From: Gulosibacter chungangensis
Lineage (GTDB): Bacteria > Actinomycetota > Actinomycetes > Actinomycetales > Microbacteriaceae
NCBI RefSeq assembly: GCF_008831155.1
Contig: NZ_WBKB01000006.1
Coordinates: 124,001-188,000, forward strand
Length of the DNA stretch: 64,000 nt
Direction of reading: 5' to 3'
This document shows, in pieces, positions 45,099 to 54,148 of the stretch. The notes under the pieces are model-generated. The model saw only the letters and a program-made list of their open reading frames with translations, was not told the origin of the DNA and ran no database searches. Made by a program: the position numbers and the translations under genes. Within the stretch, counting starts at the first letter, position 1; each line of letters begins with the position of its first letter.

Positions 45099-45197
45099 CG
45101 CGCGGTCACTCGCCCTCGGTCAGCACCGTCACTCGATTAGATTGATTCCGCGCAGCGTCCGCGCCGGGCGAGCGCAGGCTAAACCAGAGGAATCACC

Positions 45198-46355
45198 GTG
45201 GAATCATCCAAGTACGTCGTCATCGGAGCCGGTCTGATGGGTTCGTCGACCGCGTGGCACCTCGCGAGCGGCGGCCAGGAGGTCACGCTCCTCGAGCGCG
45301 ATGTTCCCGCGGGCGCGTTCGGATCCTCCCACGGCTCCTCACGCATCTTCCGCTACGCCTACCCGAATGAAACCTATGCCCGCCTCGTCAAGGAGGCCGC
45401 CCCGCTCTGGTCGCAGCTCGAGCGCGAAAGCGAACGGACGCTCTTTCAGCAGGTCGGCGCGCTCGATTTCGGTGCCGAACGCAACCCGACGCACCTCTCC
45501 GAGGTGCTCGACCGGGTGGGCATCGAGCACCGGCTCGTCGAAGTTGAAGAGGCTCGCGAGCGCTGGCCGCAATACGCTTTCGACACGGACGTAATGTGGC
45601 AGCCCACAGCCGGCGTCGTCGACGCCGAGGGTGCGGTGGATGCGATGGTCACCCTGGCAGCGAAGGCCGGCGCGCAGGTCCACACGCACTGGGAGGTTGC
45701 CGAGGTCGTTGAGGCACCCACGACCGGCTACATCGTTCGTTCAACCGAGGGCCGCGAGATTCACGCGGCTGAAGTGATCGTCGCCGCGGGCGGGTGGTTG
45801 CCGAATATTCTGCGCCGACTGTCGCTCCCCAAGGGCTTCTTGGATGCGCTCCCCACCTTCGAAGTTCGGCAAGAGCAGGTCTTCCACTTCCCGTACGAGG
45901 AGGTGCTCGACGACGCTGACTGGCCGACGCTCATCCACATGTTCCGTGAGGGCGACGCGTTACGCGGAGATGAGACAAAGCGCGCGATCTACGCACTGCC
46001 CGGTGGTCGCAACGCCGAGAACCGCGGGCTCAAGGTGGCGCTCCACAACGGCGGCAAAGTGTTGCCCTCGGCCGCGCAGCAGGACGGCAAGGTCGATCCG
46101 CGAAACCGCGACTGGGTGACTCGTTACGTCGAACGTTACGTGCCCGGCGTCGTCCCCGAACCCTACGCCGAAGCGACGTGTCTGTTCACGAACACCCCGA
46201 CCGAGGACTTCATCATCGAGCGGGTCGACGGCATCACGGTCGTGTCGACGTGCTCGGGTCACGGTGCGAAGTTCGGGCCGTTGATCGGTCTGCTCGCTTC
46301 GGGCGTTGCGACCGGCAACGGATCAGTGCCGCAGGAGTTCCGGGTGCCTCGGTAG
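45198..46355 (+). CDS. FAD-dependent oxidoreductase, sarcosine oxidase / N-methyltryptophan oxidase-like
   Basis: 385 residues, GTG start at 45198 with AGAGG 7 bases before it. N-terminal FAD motif VVIGAGLMGSSTAWHLASGG, then LERDVPAGAFGSSHGSSRIF with the His-Gly-x-x-Arg region typical of monomeric sarcosine oxidase and SolA, and near the C-terminus DFIIERVDGITVVSTCSGHG and AKFGPLIGLLASGVATG. The Cys of STCSGHGAKF is where this family binds FAD covalently. It should oxidise N-methyl amino acids or related amines to aldehyde and peroxide. It is the only intact oxidase left of the three in this cluster. Confidence 0.9.
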   Translation: MESSKYVVIGAGLMGSSTAWHLASGGQEVTLLERDVPAGAFGSSHGSSRIFRYAYPNETYARLVKEAAPLWSQLERESERTLFQQVGALDFGAERNPTHLSEVLDRVGIEHRLVEVEEARERWPQYAFDTDVMWQPTAGVVDAEGAVDAMVTLAAKAGAQVHTHWEVAEVVEAPTTGYIVRSTEGREIHAAEVIVAAGGWLPNILRRLSLPKGFLDALPTFEVRQEQVFHFPYEEVLDDADWPTLIHMFREGDALRGDETKRAIYALPGGRNAENRGLKVALHNGGKVLPSAAQQDGKVDPRNRDWVTRYVERYVPGVVPEPYAEATCLFTNTPTEDFIIERVDGITVVSTCSGHGAKFGPLIGLLASGVATGNGSVPQEFRVPR

Positions 46356-46370
46356 GCAATGGGATACGAA

Positions 46371-47780
46371 CTACTCGCCGATCGTGCGCTCGAGATAGTG
46401 GTTGTCGAAGACGCGGTCGGGGTCGACGCGGTCGCGGAGCTCTACAAACTCGTCAAACTTCGGGTACAGCTCACGCAACTGCGGCGCCCGCAGCGTATGC
46501 ATCATGCCCCAGTGCGGGCGACCGCCAGCAGATTGCAGCACCTCTTCCACCACACCGAAATACTCGGCGTAACGCTCGCGCACATAGCGGTGCACGGCAA
46601 TGTACGCCGTCTCGCGACCGTACCCAGGTGACAGCGGCACGTCATCGGCTGCGCCGCACCGCACCTCGATCGGGAACGACACCGTCAACCCGTGCGCTTC
46701 GATCTGACGACGAATCTCGTGGACGACATCCGGGCCATCTTCGAGCGGCACCGCGTATTCGAGCTCGTTGTAACGCATCCGCTTCGCGTTGCCGAACATC
46801 GCGACCGAGTCCTCAACGTACTGCCGAGAACCGGTCAATGAGGAAGTGAACTGCGAAAGCTTCTGCACCATACCCGGCGCCACGGTACCGACCGAAGCCG
46901 CCAAGCCCTGCGCCCAATACTGCACGAGTTCTTCGTCAAAGAACTTCGCGGCGTTCTTGCCTCCGAGACCTTCAGGTTCTTCGCCCTCTGCGAGGCGGCG
47001 GTGTGATTTCACCAGTGCCTGCTCAGAGTGCGGGAACCAGAAGAACGAAAAATAGTCCGCGGCTCGCGCGCGCTCGACGTAGGAGTCGAGCACTGCATCC
47101 AGTGGCTCGGCCGACTCGTTGGCCTCCACCCGGAAGGTTGGGACGCATTGGATCGCGACCTCGACGATGATGCCGAGCGCCCCGAGCCCGAGACGGGCGA
47201 ACTCGAAAATCTCCGGATGCGTGCGCGCATCGCAATAAATAATCTCGCCATTCGCGAGCACAAGGCGCAGGCCCTTGACCATCGAGGAGAGCCCGGAAGT
47301 GCCTAGGCCCGTACCGTGCGTGCCGGTCGAGATCGCCCCGGCAATCGTCGGCGAAGAAACATCGCCCTGGTTCTCAAGGGTCAGGCCGTGTTCGGCGAGG
47401 AGGTCGTGAACCTCGTGCATCCGGGTGCCGGCGCGGAAGGTGGCGACCCGCGTCTGGCTGTTCACCGAGACAAGACCGCGGTAATCATCGAAGTGCAGCC
47501 GCAAGCCTTCGGTGCCCGCGATGTCGTTAAAGGAATGCCCCGAACCGACCGTCTTCACTTTGAGGCCAGAACCACCGGCACCGATCACGAGCGCCCGCAC
47601 CGCGGTTTCGCTCGTCGGCCCTGCCGCCAACTGCGAGGTCTCGGTGACCCCACCGGACCAATTGCGCCAGGTGTTCCCGCGACGCTTCGGCAGCGAGGTC
47701 GCGGGACGCGTCGACAGCTTCTTGGCGGGCTTATTACCCTCGGGAGTCGAACCCTGCTGGTCACCTTGAGAATCGGTCAT
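46371..47780 (-). CDS. FAD-binding oxidase, D-arabinono-1,4-lactone oxidase family
   Basis: 469 residues. VKTVGSGHSFNDIAGTEGLR holds the His that carries FAD covalently in this family; DVSSPTIAGAISTGTHGTGL and LARLGLGALGIIVEVAIQCV are the rest of the FAD domain. The C-terminal ALO domain has RCGAADDVPLSPGYGRETAY and GRPHWGMMHTLRAPQL. Many relatives have HWGK at that last motif; here Met replaces the Lys. It should oxidise an aldonolactone or polyol with O2. Its end is 15 bp from the convergent sarcosine oxidase-like gene, and chorismate mutase starts upstream 8 bp away on the same strand. Confidence 0.88.
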   Translation of the reverse strand: MTDSQGDQQGSTPEGNKPAKKLSTRPATSLPKRRGNTWRNWSGGVTETSQLAAGPTSETAVRALVIGAGGSGLKVKTVGSGHSFNDIAGTEGLRLHFDDYRGLVSVNSQTRVATFRAGTRMHEVHDLLAEHGLTLENQGDVSSPTIAGAISTGTHGTGLGTSGLSSMVKGLRLVLANGEIIYCDARTHPEIFEFARLGLGALGIIVEVAIQCVPTFRVEANESAEPLDAVLDSYVERARAADYFSFFWFPHSEQALVKSHRRLAEGEEPEGLGGKNAAKFFDEELVQYWAQGLAASVGTVAPGMVQKLSQFTSSLTGSRQYVEDSVAMFGNAKRMRYNELEYAVPLEDGPDVVHEIRRQIEAHGLTVSFPIEVRCGAADDVPLSPGYGRETAYIAVHRYVRERYAEYFGVVEEVLQSAGGRPHWGMMHTLRAPQLRELYPKFDEFVELRDRVDPDRVFDNHYLERTIGE

Positions 47781-47788
47781 GGGAGGGG

Positions 47789-48133
47789 TTACTTTGCGGA
47801 ACTCTGGGAAGCGGCGGCTTCAGCGATGCGTTGGTGGTGGTGAATGACTTCGGCGATCACGAAGTTCAAGAACTTCTCGGCAAATTCCGGGTCGAGGTGC
47901 GCGTCATCCGCGAGTTCGCGGAGGCGTGCGACCTGGAGCTTTTCGCGTTCCGGGTCGGAAGGCGGCAACTGGTGTTCAGCCTTGAGCTTGCCGACCTCCT
48001 GCGTGCAACGGAATCGCTCCGCGAGGATGTGAATCATCGCCGCGTCGAGGTTGTCGATTGACCTGCGAATTTCGCCCAGTTTTTGTAGGGCTTCCTGCTG
48101 GTCTTTCACCGTCGCTGCATCCTCGTGAGTCAT
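47789..48133 (-). CDS. chorismate mutase, AroQ type
   Basis: 114 residues, GTG start. The three-helix AroQ fold is seen in EIRRSIDNLDAAMIHILAER, FRCTQEVGKLKAEHQLPPSD and AEKFLNFVIAEVIHHHQRIA. The Arg/Lys residues that bind the two carboxylates of chorismate are present (RR at the start, R in ERF, K in GKLK). It makes prephenate for Phe and Tyr synthesis in the cytoplasm. It is cotranscribed with, and 8 bp before, the unrelated lactone oxidase gene. Confidence 0.9.
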   Translation of the reverse strand: MTHEDAATVKDQQEALQKLGEIRRSIDNLDAAMIHILAERFRCTQEVGKLKAEHQLPPSDPEREKLQVARLRELADDAHLDPEFAEKFLNFVIAEVIHHHQRIAEAAASQSSAK

Positions 48134-48157
48134 AGCTTCGACTCTATCGAATATGTT

Positions 48158-48871
48158 CTATGCCTCGGGCGCTTCTGCGAGCACCTTTTTGCCTGATGAC
48201 ATCCCGAGTCGACTCGCGCCGGCCTCGATCATGGCCATCGCATCCTCGTAGGTGCGCACCCCACCCGACGCTTTCACGCCAATGTCGGGGCCAACCGTTT
48301 TGCGCATGAGCGCCACGGCCTCGACGGTCGCGCCACCCGCAGCGTGGAATCCAGTCGAAGTTTTGACGAAGTCCGCACCCGCAGCAACGGATGCTTCGCA
48401 TGCCTGGATGATTTCGGCATCCGTCAGTGCGGCCGACTCGATGATCACTTTGAGAATCGTCGGCGAAGGAATCGCGCGGCGGACCGTCGCAATATCCTTC
48501 TCGACCAGCTCCGGATGCCCGGCCTTGAGCATCCCGATGTCGATCACCATGTCGATTTCGTGCGCACCTTCGGCAACCGCGCGGGAGGCCTCCACTGCTT
48601 TGAGATTCGAGTGGTGCTTGCCTGAGGGGAAGCCAACTACGGTCGCAACCTGCGGCTCGCCCTCGGCGGGCTCGTAAGGCTCCGAGTCAGGGTCGAGACC
48701 AACCCACGCGGCGCCGATCGGCAACATGTTTGGGGAGACGCACACCGCGTATGCGCCGATCTCGCGGGCCTCGCGGTAGAGCTCTGCGACGTCCTCGTTC
48801 GTCGCGTTCGTCGCGAGCAGAGTGTGGTCGATGTACTGCGCCAATTCGGCGCGGGTGAGCTTGAGGCTCAT
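48158..48871 (-). CDS. deoC: deoxyribose-phosphate aldolase
   Basis: About 237 residues from ATG 48871, chosen for AAGGAG 6 bases upstream and the conserved beginning ([20 protein letters not shown]). Active-site Lys residues: [20 protein letters not shown] (Schiff base) and [14 protein letters not shown]. It splits 2-deoxyribose 5-phosphate into acetaldehyde and glyceraldehyde 3-phosphate in deoxynucleoside salvage. It is alone, not next to deoA or deoB. Confidence 0.95.
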   Translation of the reverse strand: MSLKLTRAELAQYIDHTLLATNATNEDVAELYREAREIGAYAVCVSPNMLPIGAAWVGLDPDSEPYEPAEGEPQVATVVGFPSGKHHSNLKAVEASRAVAEGAHEIDMVIDIGMLKAGHPELVEKDIATVRRAIPSPTILKVIIESAALTDAEIIQACEASVAAGADFVKTSTGFHAAGGATVEAVALMRKTVGPDIGVKASGGVRTYEDAMAMIEAGASRLGMSSGKKVLAEAPEA

Positions 48872-48982
48872 TGCGGCTCCTTGAAAAATTGGATGCGTAA
48901 GAAAAGGCCACGCAAGGACGGCACGAGTCAATCACGCGGCCCTGGTGGGTGGCTTGAAGCGCGCCGGTCGATGCGTGCCCCC

Positions 48983-49040
48983 TCGATACGGGCTACGCCC
49001 TACTCGGGGAGCGGCAGAGGGCTACGCCCTACTCGGGGAA
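48983..49040. repeat. family A palindromes, one and a half copies
   Basis: TCGATACGGGCTACGCCCTA and CTCGGGG, then a second partial copy, GGGCTACGCCCTACTCGGGG, 10 bp before the 3' end of the thiD-type gene. These are the reverse orientation of the TGAGTAG...TATCGA element. Confidence 0.7.
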
Positions 49041-49049
49041 CGAAAGGCG

Positions 49050-49847
49050 TTATTTACCCTGCCAGACCACGTCGAACGGGGTCTCGGCGGTGATCGCGCG
49101 CTGGATGCCCGCGGTTACGAACTCCTTCGCGTTCTCGACGGCGGTGTGGAGGTCCTGGCCGTGCGCGAGACCCGCGGAGATCGCCGAAGCGAGCGAGTCG
49201 CCGGCACCCGAAACGCGGTTCTCGCCGATCTTGGGGCGCGAGAACTCAACGAGCTCCGACCCATCCCACAGCACATCCACCGCGTGCTGACCCGGGGTGT
49301 CGACTCCGCCCTTCACGAGCACCGCCTTCGCGCCGTGCTCGGCGATGCGCTTCGCAGCCTCTCCGAGGTCAGCAATCGACTCGAGCGATTCGATACCCGA
49401 GAGAATCTCCGCCTCGATTTTGTTCGGGGTCAGCACATCCGCGAGCGGCAGCACCTCTGCGCGCAGCGAGTTGTCGATGTCGAGCGCGGCACCAGGTTCC
49501 TGTCCCTTGCAGATCAGTACGGGATCGAGCACGATGTTTGGCAGCTTTGCCTCGGTGAGGATGTCGCGGACCGCTTCGATCGTCGGGACGGCTCCGAGCA
49601 TCCCGATCTTGACGGATGCGGGCTGCCAGTCGGCGAGGATCGCCTCGGCCTGGTGGCGAATCACCTGGGCATCGACGGGGACGAAGCGGTGGTTCCAGTC
49701 ATCCTTCGGGTCGAAGGCAACAATGCAGCTGAGGGCGGCGGCACCGTAGACGCCGAGTTCCTGCAGGGTGCGCAGGTCGGCCTGGACGCCCGCGCCGCCG
49801 GTGGATTCCGAACCGGCAATGACAAAAGTGACTGGTGGTTTGCTCAT
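49050..49847 (-). CDS. thiD: hydroxymethylpyrimidine/phosphomethylpyrimidine kinase (ThiD/PdxK family)
   Basis: 265 residues of the ribokinase-like ThiD fold: FVIAGSESTGGAGVQADLRT (substrate loop), LSCIVAFDPKD, ASVKIGMLGAVPTIEAVRDI, IVLDPVLICKGQEPGAALD and, near the end, the catalytic GAGDSLASAISAGLAHGQDL. The anion-hole motif is GAGD. It phosphorylates HMP(-P) for thiamine, or pyridoxal/pyridoxine, as some ThiD-like Gram-positive kinases do. No other thi gene is nearby, and the VLICKGQEPGA region differs from classical ThiD (DPVMVAKSG), so a vitamin B6 kinase role is a fair alternative. Confidence 0.85.
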   Translation of the reverse strand: MSKPPVTFVIAGSESTGGAGVQADLRTLQELGVYGAAALSCIVAFDPKDDWNHRFVPVDAQVIRHQAEAILADWQPASVKIGMLGAVPTIEAVRDILTEAKLPNIVLDPVLICKGQEPGAALDIDNSLRAEVLPLADVLTPNKIEAEILSGIESLESIADLGEAAKRIAEHGAKAVLVKGGVDTPGQHAVDVLWDGSELVEFSRPKIGENRVSGAGDSLASAISAGLAHGQDLHTAVENAKEFVTAGIQRAITAETPFDVVWQGK

Positions 49848-49873
49848 AGGGAAACTCTAGCGGCTGGGTGCCT

Positions 49874-49957
49874 CATACGTCGCTGCGCTCCTACTCACCG
49901 GACGGAGAGTGGCGGGAGCGCGCAGCGGTTCGATACGGCGCTGCGCTCCTACTCACC
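49874..49957. repeat. family A palindromes, two copies
   Basis: CATACGTCGCTGCGCTCCTA-CTCACC at 49874-49899 and TTCGATACGGCGCTGCGCTC-CTACTCACC at 49929-49957, direct repeats in the reverse orientation, between the thiD-type gene and the end of purA. Confidence 0.75.
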
Positions 49958-49971
49958 GAGCGGGTGCGCGG

Positions 49972-51261
49972 TTAGTCGCCGAGGAGGTTGTGGCGCTCGA
50001 TGATGTGGTCGCGGGCGGGGCCGGTACCAATCGCCGAGATGCGCGCGCCCGAGAGCTCTTCAATCGCGAGCACGTAGTCCTGCGCGTTCTTTGGCAGATC
50101 CTCGAAGTTCTGGATGCCCGAAATGTCTTCTTCCCAACCCGGGAACTCTTCGTAGATCGGCTTCGCGTGGTGGAAGTCGGTCTGCGACATCGGCATTTCG
50201 TCGAAGCGCTGGCCCTCGACGTCGTAGGCGACACACACGGGGATCGTTTCGAAGGTCGAAAGCACGTCGAGCTTGGTCATCACGATGTCGGTAAAGCCGT
50301 TGATCCGTGAGGCATAGCGCGCAATCACCGAGTCGAACCAGCCGGTACGACGCGGGCGGCCCGTAGTGGTGCCAAATTCGCCACCGCGCTGGCGCAGCTT
50401 CTCGCCAACCTCGTCGTCGAGCTCGGTCGGGAACGGACCCGAACCGACGCGCGTGATGTACGCCTTCTGGATGCCCACGAGGCGGTCGATCTGTCGGGTC
50501 GAGATTCCCGAACCGGTCGCCACACCACCGGCGGTTGCCGAGGAAGAGGTCACGTACGGGTATGTGCCGTGGTCGATGTCGAGCATGGTAGCCTGACCCG
50601 CCTCGAACACAACGTTCTTGCCGGCTTCCAGTGCCTGGTGCAGCTCGAGCGCGGTGTCACCCACCATGTCGCGCACGCGGTCAGCGAACGGCAGCAGGCT
50701 GTCGGCGATCTCGTCCACCGTGAACGCACGGCGGTTGTAGGCCTTTACCAGCAGCTCGTTCTTCTGTACGAGCGCGCCCTCGATCTTCTGACGCAAGATG
50801 CCCTCGTCAAAGAGGTCCTGCATCCGAATACCGACTCGCGACATCTTGTCGGAGTAGGTCGGGCCGATGCCGCGACCCGTGGTGCCGATCCGGCGCTTGC
50901 CGAGGAAGCGTTCGGTGACCTGGTCAAGGGCACGGTTGTACTCGGGGATGATGTGGGCGTTGCCCGAAATGCGCAGCTTCGACACGTCGATGCCGCGCGC
51001 TTCGAGGTGCTCGAGTTCTTCGAAAAGCACGTTGAGGTCAACGACCACACCGTTGCCAATAACCGGAGTCACACCAGGAGAGAGGATGCCCGAGGGCAGC
51101 AGGTGCAGGGCGTACTTCTCGTCGCCAATGACGACCGTGTGCCCGGCGTTGTTCCCGCCGTTGAACTTGACTACATAGTCAATTCGGTTGCCGAGTAGGT
51201 CAGTTGCCTTACCTTTTCCTTCGTCGCCCCACTGGGTGCCGATGATTGCAACGCCTGGCAT
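49972..51261 (-). CDS. purA: adenylosuccinate synthase
   Basis: 429 residues, full length. [17 protein letters not shown] is the GTP-binding and catalytic loop (Asp), [12 protein letters not shown] carries the catalytic His, [13 protein letters not shown] and [17 protein letters not shown] are conserved. It makes adenylosuccinate from IMP and aspartate with GTP, the first step of AMP synthesis. DUF3151 gene lies 93 bp upstream on the same strand, a common actinobacterial neighbour. Confidence 0.97.
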   Translation of the reverse strand: MPGVAIIGTQWGDEGKGKATDLLGNRIDYVVKFNGGNNAGHTVVIGDEKYALHLLPSGILSPGVTPVIGNGVVVDLNVLFEELEHLEARGIDVSKLRISGNAHIIPEYNRALDQVTERFLGKRRIGTTGRGIGPTYSDKMSRVGIRMQDLFDEGILRQKIEGALVQKNELLVKAYNRRAFTVDEIADSLLPFADRVRDMVGDTALELHQALEAGKNVVFEAGQATMLDIDHGTYPYVTSSSATAGGVATGSGISTRQIDRLVGIQKAYITRVGSGPFPTELDDEVGEKLRQRGGEFGTTTGRPRRTGWFDSVIARYASRINGFTDIVMTKLDVLSTFETIPVCVAYDVEGQRFDEMPMSQTDFHHAKPIYEEFPGWEEDISGIQNFEDLPKNAQDYVLAIEELSGARISAIGTGPARDHIIERHNLLGD

Positions 51262-51354
51262 GAACTCATCTCCTTGAGTAATGCATTCTTCGTAGTGCGC
51301 CCCGAAACGGATGCGCCCTGAAATGCGCCTATGTAGACGCAGCCGCAGTCAACT

Positions 51355-51795
51355 CTACTGCTGTGCGCCGTCCAGTTTTTCGATAGCGACCTCAGCATTG
51401 GGGTCCGCATCGAGCAATAGCGCGGTCAGACGCGCCACTTCATCGCCCTCACCAATCTGCTCCGCCGCGCGACGAAGCTGCCAAAACGAACGCAGCACGC
51501 CCTGGTTCGGCTCGTGTTCCCAAGGAATCGGCCCCTGGCCCTTCCAGCCAGCCTTTCGCAGCGCATCCAGGCCGCGGTGATAACCGACCCGCGCGTAGGC
51601 ATAGGCCTCGAGGATGCGCCCGTCGAGAAATTCGCGTTGTGCCGCTTCCGCCCAGGCGAGGGATGACTTCGGATGCTTTTCGACGATGGCCGCGAGCGCG
51701 TGCTTTTCGCGGGGAAGGTGGCTGAGGTCATCGAGGACTTCGGGCTCTTCCTCGAGCCGGGTCTCGGGGATACCAAGCAGGTTATTTGAGGTCAT
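51355..51795 (-). CDS. DUF3151 family protein
   Basis: 146 residues of the DUF3151 family, found almost only in Actinomycetota. Typical parts are ALAAIVEKHPKSSLAWAEAA, LEAYAYARVGYHRGLDALRK, AGWKGQGPIPWEHEPNQGVL and RSFWQLRRAAEQIGEGDE. The fold is helical, TPR-like. Its function is unknown; conserved linkage with purA suggests a housekeeping role in the same operon. Confidence 0.88.
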   Translation of the reverse strand: MTSNNLLGIPETRLEEEPEVLDDLSHLPREKHALAAIVEKHPKSSLAWAEAAQREFLDGRILEAYAYARVGYHRGLDALRKAGWKGQGPIPWEHEPNQGVLRSFWQLRRAAEQIGEGDEVARLTALLLDADPNAEVAIEKLDGAQQ

Positions 51796-51835
51796 AGTTT
51801 CATTATTGCCGCGAACACGTTAGATTTCCTTTCAG

Positions 51836-51965
51836 TACACGTGCTCCGGGGTCGGTGAAAATCCGAACCGGTGGTAATAGTCCACGACCCGCCTGCTTCG
51901 GTAGGTGGTTGATTCGGTGTAATTCCGAAACCGACGGTCATAGTCCGGATGGGAGGCGCGCGTGA
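51836..51965 (+). ncRNA. FMN riboswitch (RFN element)
   Basis: The RFN consensus is clear: GGGGTCGGTGAAAATCCGAA, CCGGTGGTAATAGTCCACGA, CCCGC, a variable arm, GATTCGGTGTAATTCCGAAA, CCGACGGTCATAGTCCGGAT and GGGAGG, closed by a short basal stem. FMN binding normally shuts off the downstream gene. Here it lies 110 bp before a NitT/TauT-type permease gene and binding-protein gene, which therefore very probably import riboflavin (RibXY type). An adjacent hairpin (51976-52003) probably is the expression platform. Confidence 0.95.
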
Positions 51966-51975
51966 GCTGCAGCAG

Positions 51976-52003
51976 ATCCACACCGGCAATTGGGCCGGTG
52001 GAT
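51976..52003 (+). promoter_or_regulatory. probable riboswitch expression-platform hairpin
   Basis: ATCCACACCGGC and GCCGGTGGAT can pair with a two-base bulge and a 6-base loop, directly after the FMN aptamer and 70 bp before the permease start. No T-run is seen, so translational or factor-dependent control is as likely as intrinsic termination. Confidence 0.5.
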
Positions 52004-52075
52004 TCGCCACAGCACTAATTGCATTCGTGCCTTCCCTTGTTGAACCAGTTCCCCGGAGCTGGAAGAAGAAAGACA

Positions 52076-52924
52076 ATGGCACGAAATTCCGCAACCGGGT
52101 GGGCGCGCATCCTGGCACCGGTGCTGCTCGCGCTCGCAACCGTCCTCGTGTGGGAAACCGCGGTGCGCACGGGTGCGGTGAGCGCAATGTTTCTGCCCGC
52201 ACCGAGCGATCTCGCCGGCCGATTCTGGCTCGAACTCACGCAGGGACCGCTGTGGGAACACACCGGCCAGACCCTCATCGCCGCCCTGATGGGCACCGTG
52301 ATCGCCACCATCGTCGCGGTGCCGCTCGGCTATCTCATCGCCCGCATCGTCTGGGTGGACATGGCCGTGACTCCCTACGTCACCGCATCCCAAGCCATCC
52401 CGGCCGTGGCAGTCGCACCACTACTGGCGCTGTGGATCGGCTACGGGCTCACCCCGATCGCGATCCTCTGCGCGGTCGTCGCGTTCTTCCCCATGCTCAT
52501 CACCACCGTGATCGGCGTGCGGGCGCTCCCGCAGGATGTGCTCGAGGCGGCAAAACTCGACGGCGCGAGTGCCTGGCAGTCGCTGCTGTGGGTCGAAGCG
52601 CCACTCGCAATGCCGAGCGTGCTCGCAGGCATTCGCGCGGGCGTCGCCCTCTCGGTCACCGGCGCGGTCGTGGGTGAATTCACGATGGGCGGCCAGGGGC
52701 TCGGGATGCTGTTGACGCTCTTCCGCGACGCGAACGACACCGAGGGGATGTTTGCGACGCTCTTCATGCTTGCGTTCCTCGCGGTCGGCATGTTCACCGC
52801 GCTGCGCATCCTCGAGGCCCTTGCCAATCGCCGCCAGCGGCGAGTCTCTCGCGACTTGCGACAGGTCACCCTCGAGGAGGAGACCGAACCTGTCACCGGA
52901 CCCATCCCCACCCTTGTGCCGTAG
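52076..52924 (+). CDS. ribX: riboflavin ABC transporter permease, RibX-like
   Basis: About 282 residues from ATG 52076 (MARNSATGWARILAPVLLAL). Six or so membrane segments and the EAA loop AAKLDGASAWQSLLWVEAPL with GEFTMGGQGLGMLLTLFRDA, the same superfamily as ThiX and TauC. The family alone does not show the substrate; the FMN riboswitch upstream does, as in RibXY systems described in other bacteria. An alternative start 19 codons upstream lacks a ribosome site. The binding-protein gene follows after two tandem 60-bp repeat units; no ATPase gene is adjacent. Confidence 0.88.
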   Translation: MARNSATGWARILAPVLLALATVLVWETAVRTGAVSAMFLPAPSDLAGRFWLELTQGPLWEHTGQTLIAALMGTVIATIVAVPLGYLIARIVWVDMAVTPYVTASQAIPAVAVAPLLALWIGYGLTPIAILCAVVAFFPMLITTVIGVRALPQDVLEAAKLDGASAWQSLLWVEAPLAMPSVLAGIRAGVALSVTGAVVGEFTMGGQGLGMLLTLFRDANDTEGMFATLFMLAFLAVGMFTALRILEALANRRQRRVSRDLRQVTLEEETEPVTGPIPTLVP

Positions 52925-52930
52925 CGGGCC

Positions 52931-53068
52931 TCGATACGCTCCGCTACTCGGCCATCGAAATGCAAACACCCCGGTCATTGAGTAGACGCCACAGGCGTCC
53001 TATCGAAATGACCACCACCACGCCAACACCCCGGTCATTGAGTAGACGCCACAGGCGTCGTATCGAAA
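52931..53068. repeat. family A palindromes, including two tandem 60-bp units
   Basis: An inverted copy (TCGATACGCTCCGCTACTCG, 52931) is followed by two direct copies (TTGAGTAGACGCCACAGGCG... at 52978 and 53038). The two are embedded in 60-bp tandem units (about 52961-53020 and 53021-53080) that are almost identical outside the palindrome too. They lie between ribX and ribY. Confidence 0.85.
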
Positions 53069-53098
53069 TGACCACCACCTTCACCAGGAGAAACCCAA

Positions 53099-54118
53099 AT
53101 GCCCCGCACCCTGAAAGTCCTCGCGACTGCCGCCGTCGCTGTACTCGCCCTCGCGGGCTGCCAGGGCGGCTCGCCCACCGCATCCGACACCACCGAAGCC
53201 GTCAGCGGCGAGGCCCTCACCATCGGCCTGACCTACACCCCGAACATCCAGTTCGCGCCCTTCTACGTCGCCGAAGAGCTCGGCTACTTCGACGAAGCCG
53301 GCGTCAATGTGGAACTGCGCCACCATGGCGAAAGCGAAGAGCTCTTCGGCGCGCTGAAGACCGGCGACGAGCAGCTCGTGTACGCCGGCGGTGACGAGAT
53401 CGTGCAGGGCATTTCGGGCGACGTGCCAGTGCAGTCGGTCGCGACGCTCTACAACACCTATCCCGCCGTGCTCATCGTGCCCGCCGATTCCGAAATCGAA
53501 TCAGCTGCAGACCTCGCCGGCCACTCGATCGGTACCCCCGGGCCCTACGGCCAAACCTACTTCGCACTGCTCGCAATGCTCGATGGCGCCGGACTCACCG
53601 AAGCCGACGTGGACATCCAGCACATCGGTTTCACCCAGCAAGCTGCCCTGTCCTCGGGCAAGGTGGATGCGGTTATGGGCTTCGCAAATAACGATGCGAT
53701 TCAGTTCGTAGCCCAGGGCATGGATGTGCGGACCATCGAGGCCGTCGACCCCGAGAACCCGACGCTCGTCGGCCCCGCTCTCGGCGCCGACACCACCACC
53801 ATCGCCGAGCGCGGCGAAGACGTCACCGCGGTGCTCACCGCCGTCAAGCAGGCCGTCGAATACATCGAAGCCAACCCCGAAGAAACCATCGAAATCGCGG
53901 CCAACTACATCCCGACCCTCACCACCGATGTGCAAAAGGACGCCGCCCGCGCCACCCTCGACGCGACCATCCCGCTGATGACCGCCGACGGCGACCTGCC
54001 ACTGCTGACCAACAACCCCGACACCTGGGCCGCAATGGTCACCTTCATGTACGACTCGGGCATCATCACCACCCCGGTGGCCGCCGAAGACGCATACACG
54101 AACGACCTCCTGCCCTAA
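53099..54118 (+). CDS. ribY: riboflavin ABC transporter substrate-binding lipoprotein, RibY-like
   Basis: 339 residues, ATG with AGGAG 8 bases upstream. Lipoprotein signal with lipobox LALAGC. The mature domain begins LTIGLTYTPNIQFAPFYVAE, close to the NMT1/ThiY pattern, with GDEIVQGISGDVPVQSVATL, GTPGPYGQTYFALLAMLDGA and HIGFTQQAALSSGKVDAVMG. It should bind riboflavin outside the membrane and deliver it to RibX. Substrate assignment rests on the upstream FMN riboswitch. The ATPase must be supplied from another locus, conceivably the one at 17665-18492. Confidence 0.87.
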   Translation: MPRTLKVLATAAVAVLALAGCQGGSPTASDTTEAVSGEALTIGLTYTPNIQFAPFYVAEELGYFDEAGVNVELRHHGESEELFGALKTGDEQLVYAGGDEIVQGISGDVPVQSVATLYNTYPAVLIVPADSEIESAADLAGHSIGTPGPYGQTYFALLAMLDGAGLTEADVDIQHIGFTQQAALSSGKVDAVMGFANNDAIQFVAQGMDVRTIEAVDPENPTLVGPALGADTTTIAERGEDVTAVLTAVKQAVEYIEANPEETIEIAANYIPTLTTDVQKDAARATLDATIPLMTADGDLPLLTNNPDTWAAMVTFMYDSGIITTPVAAEDAYTNDLLP

Positions 54119-54148
54119 CGCGCGGACTCCTCTAGGGTGGAGACCATG

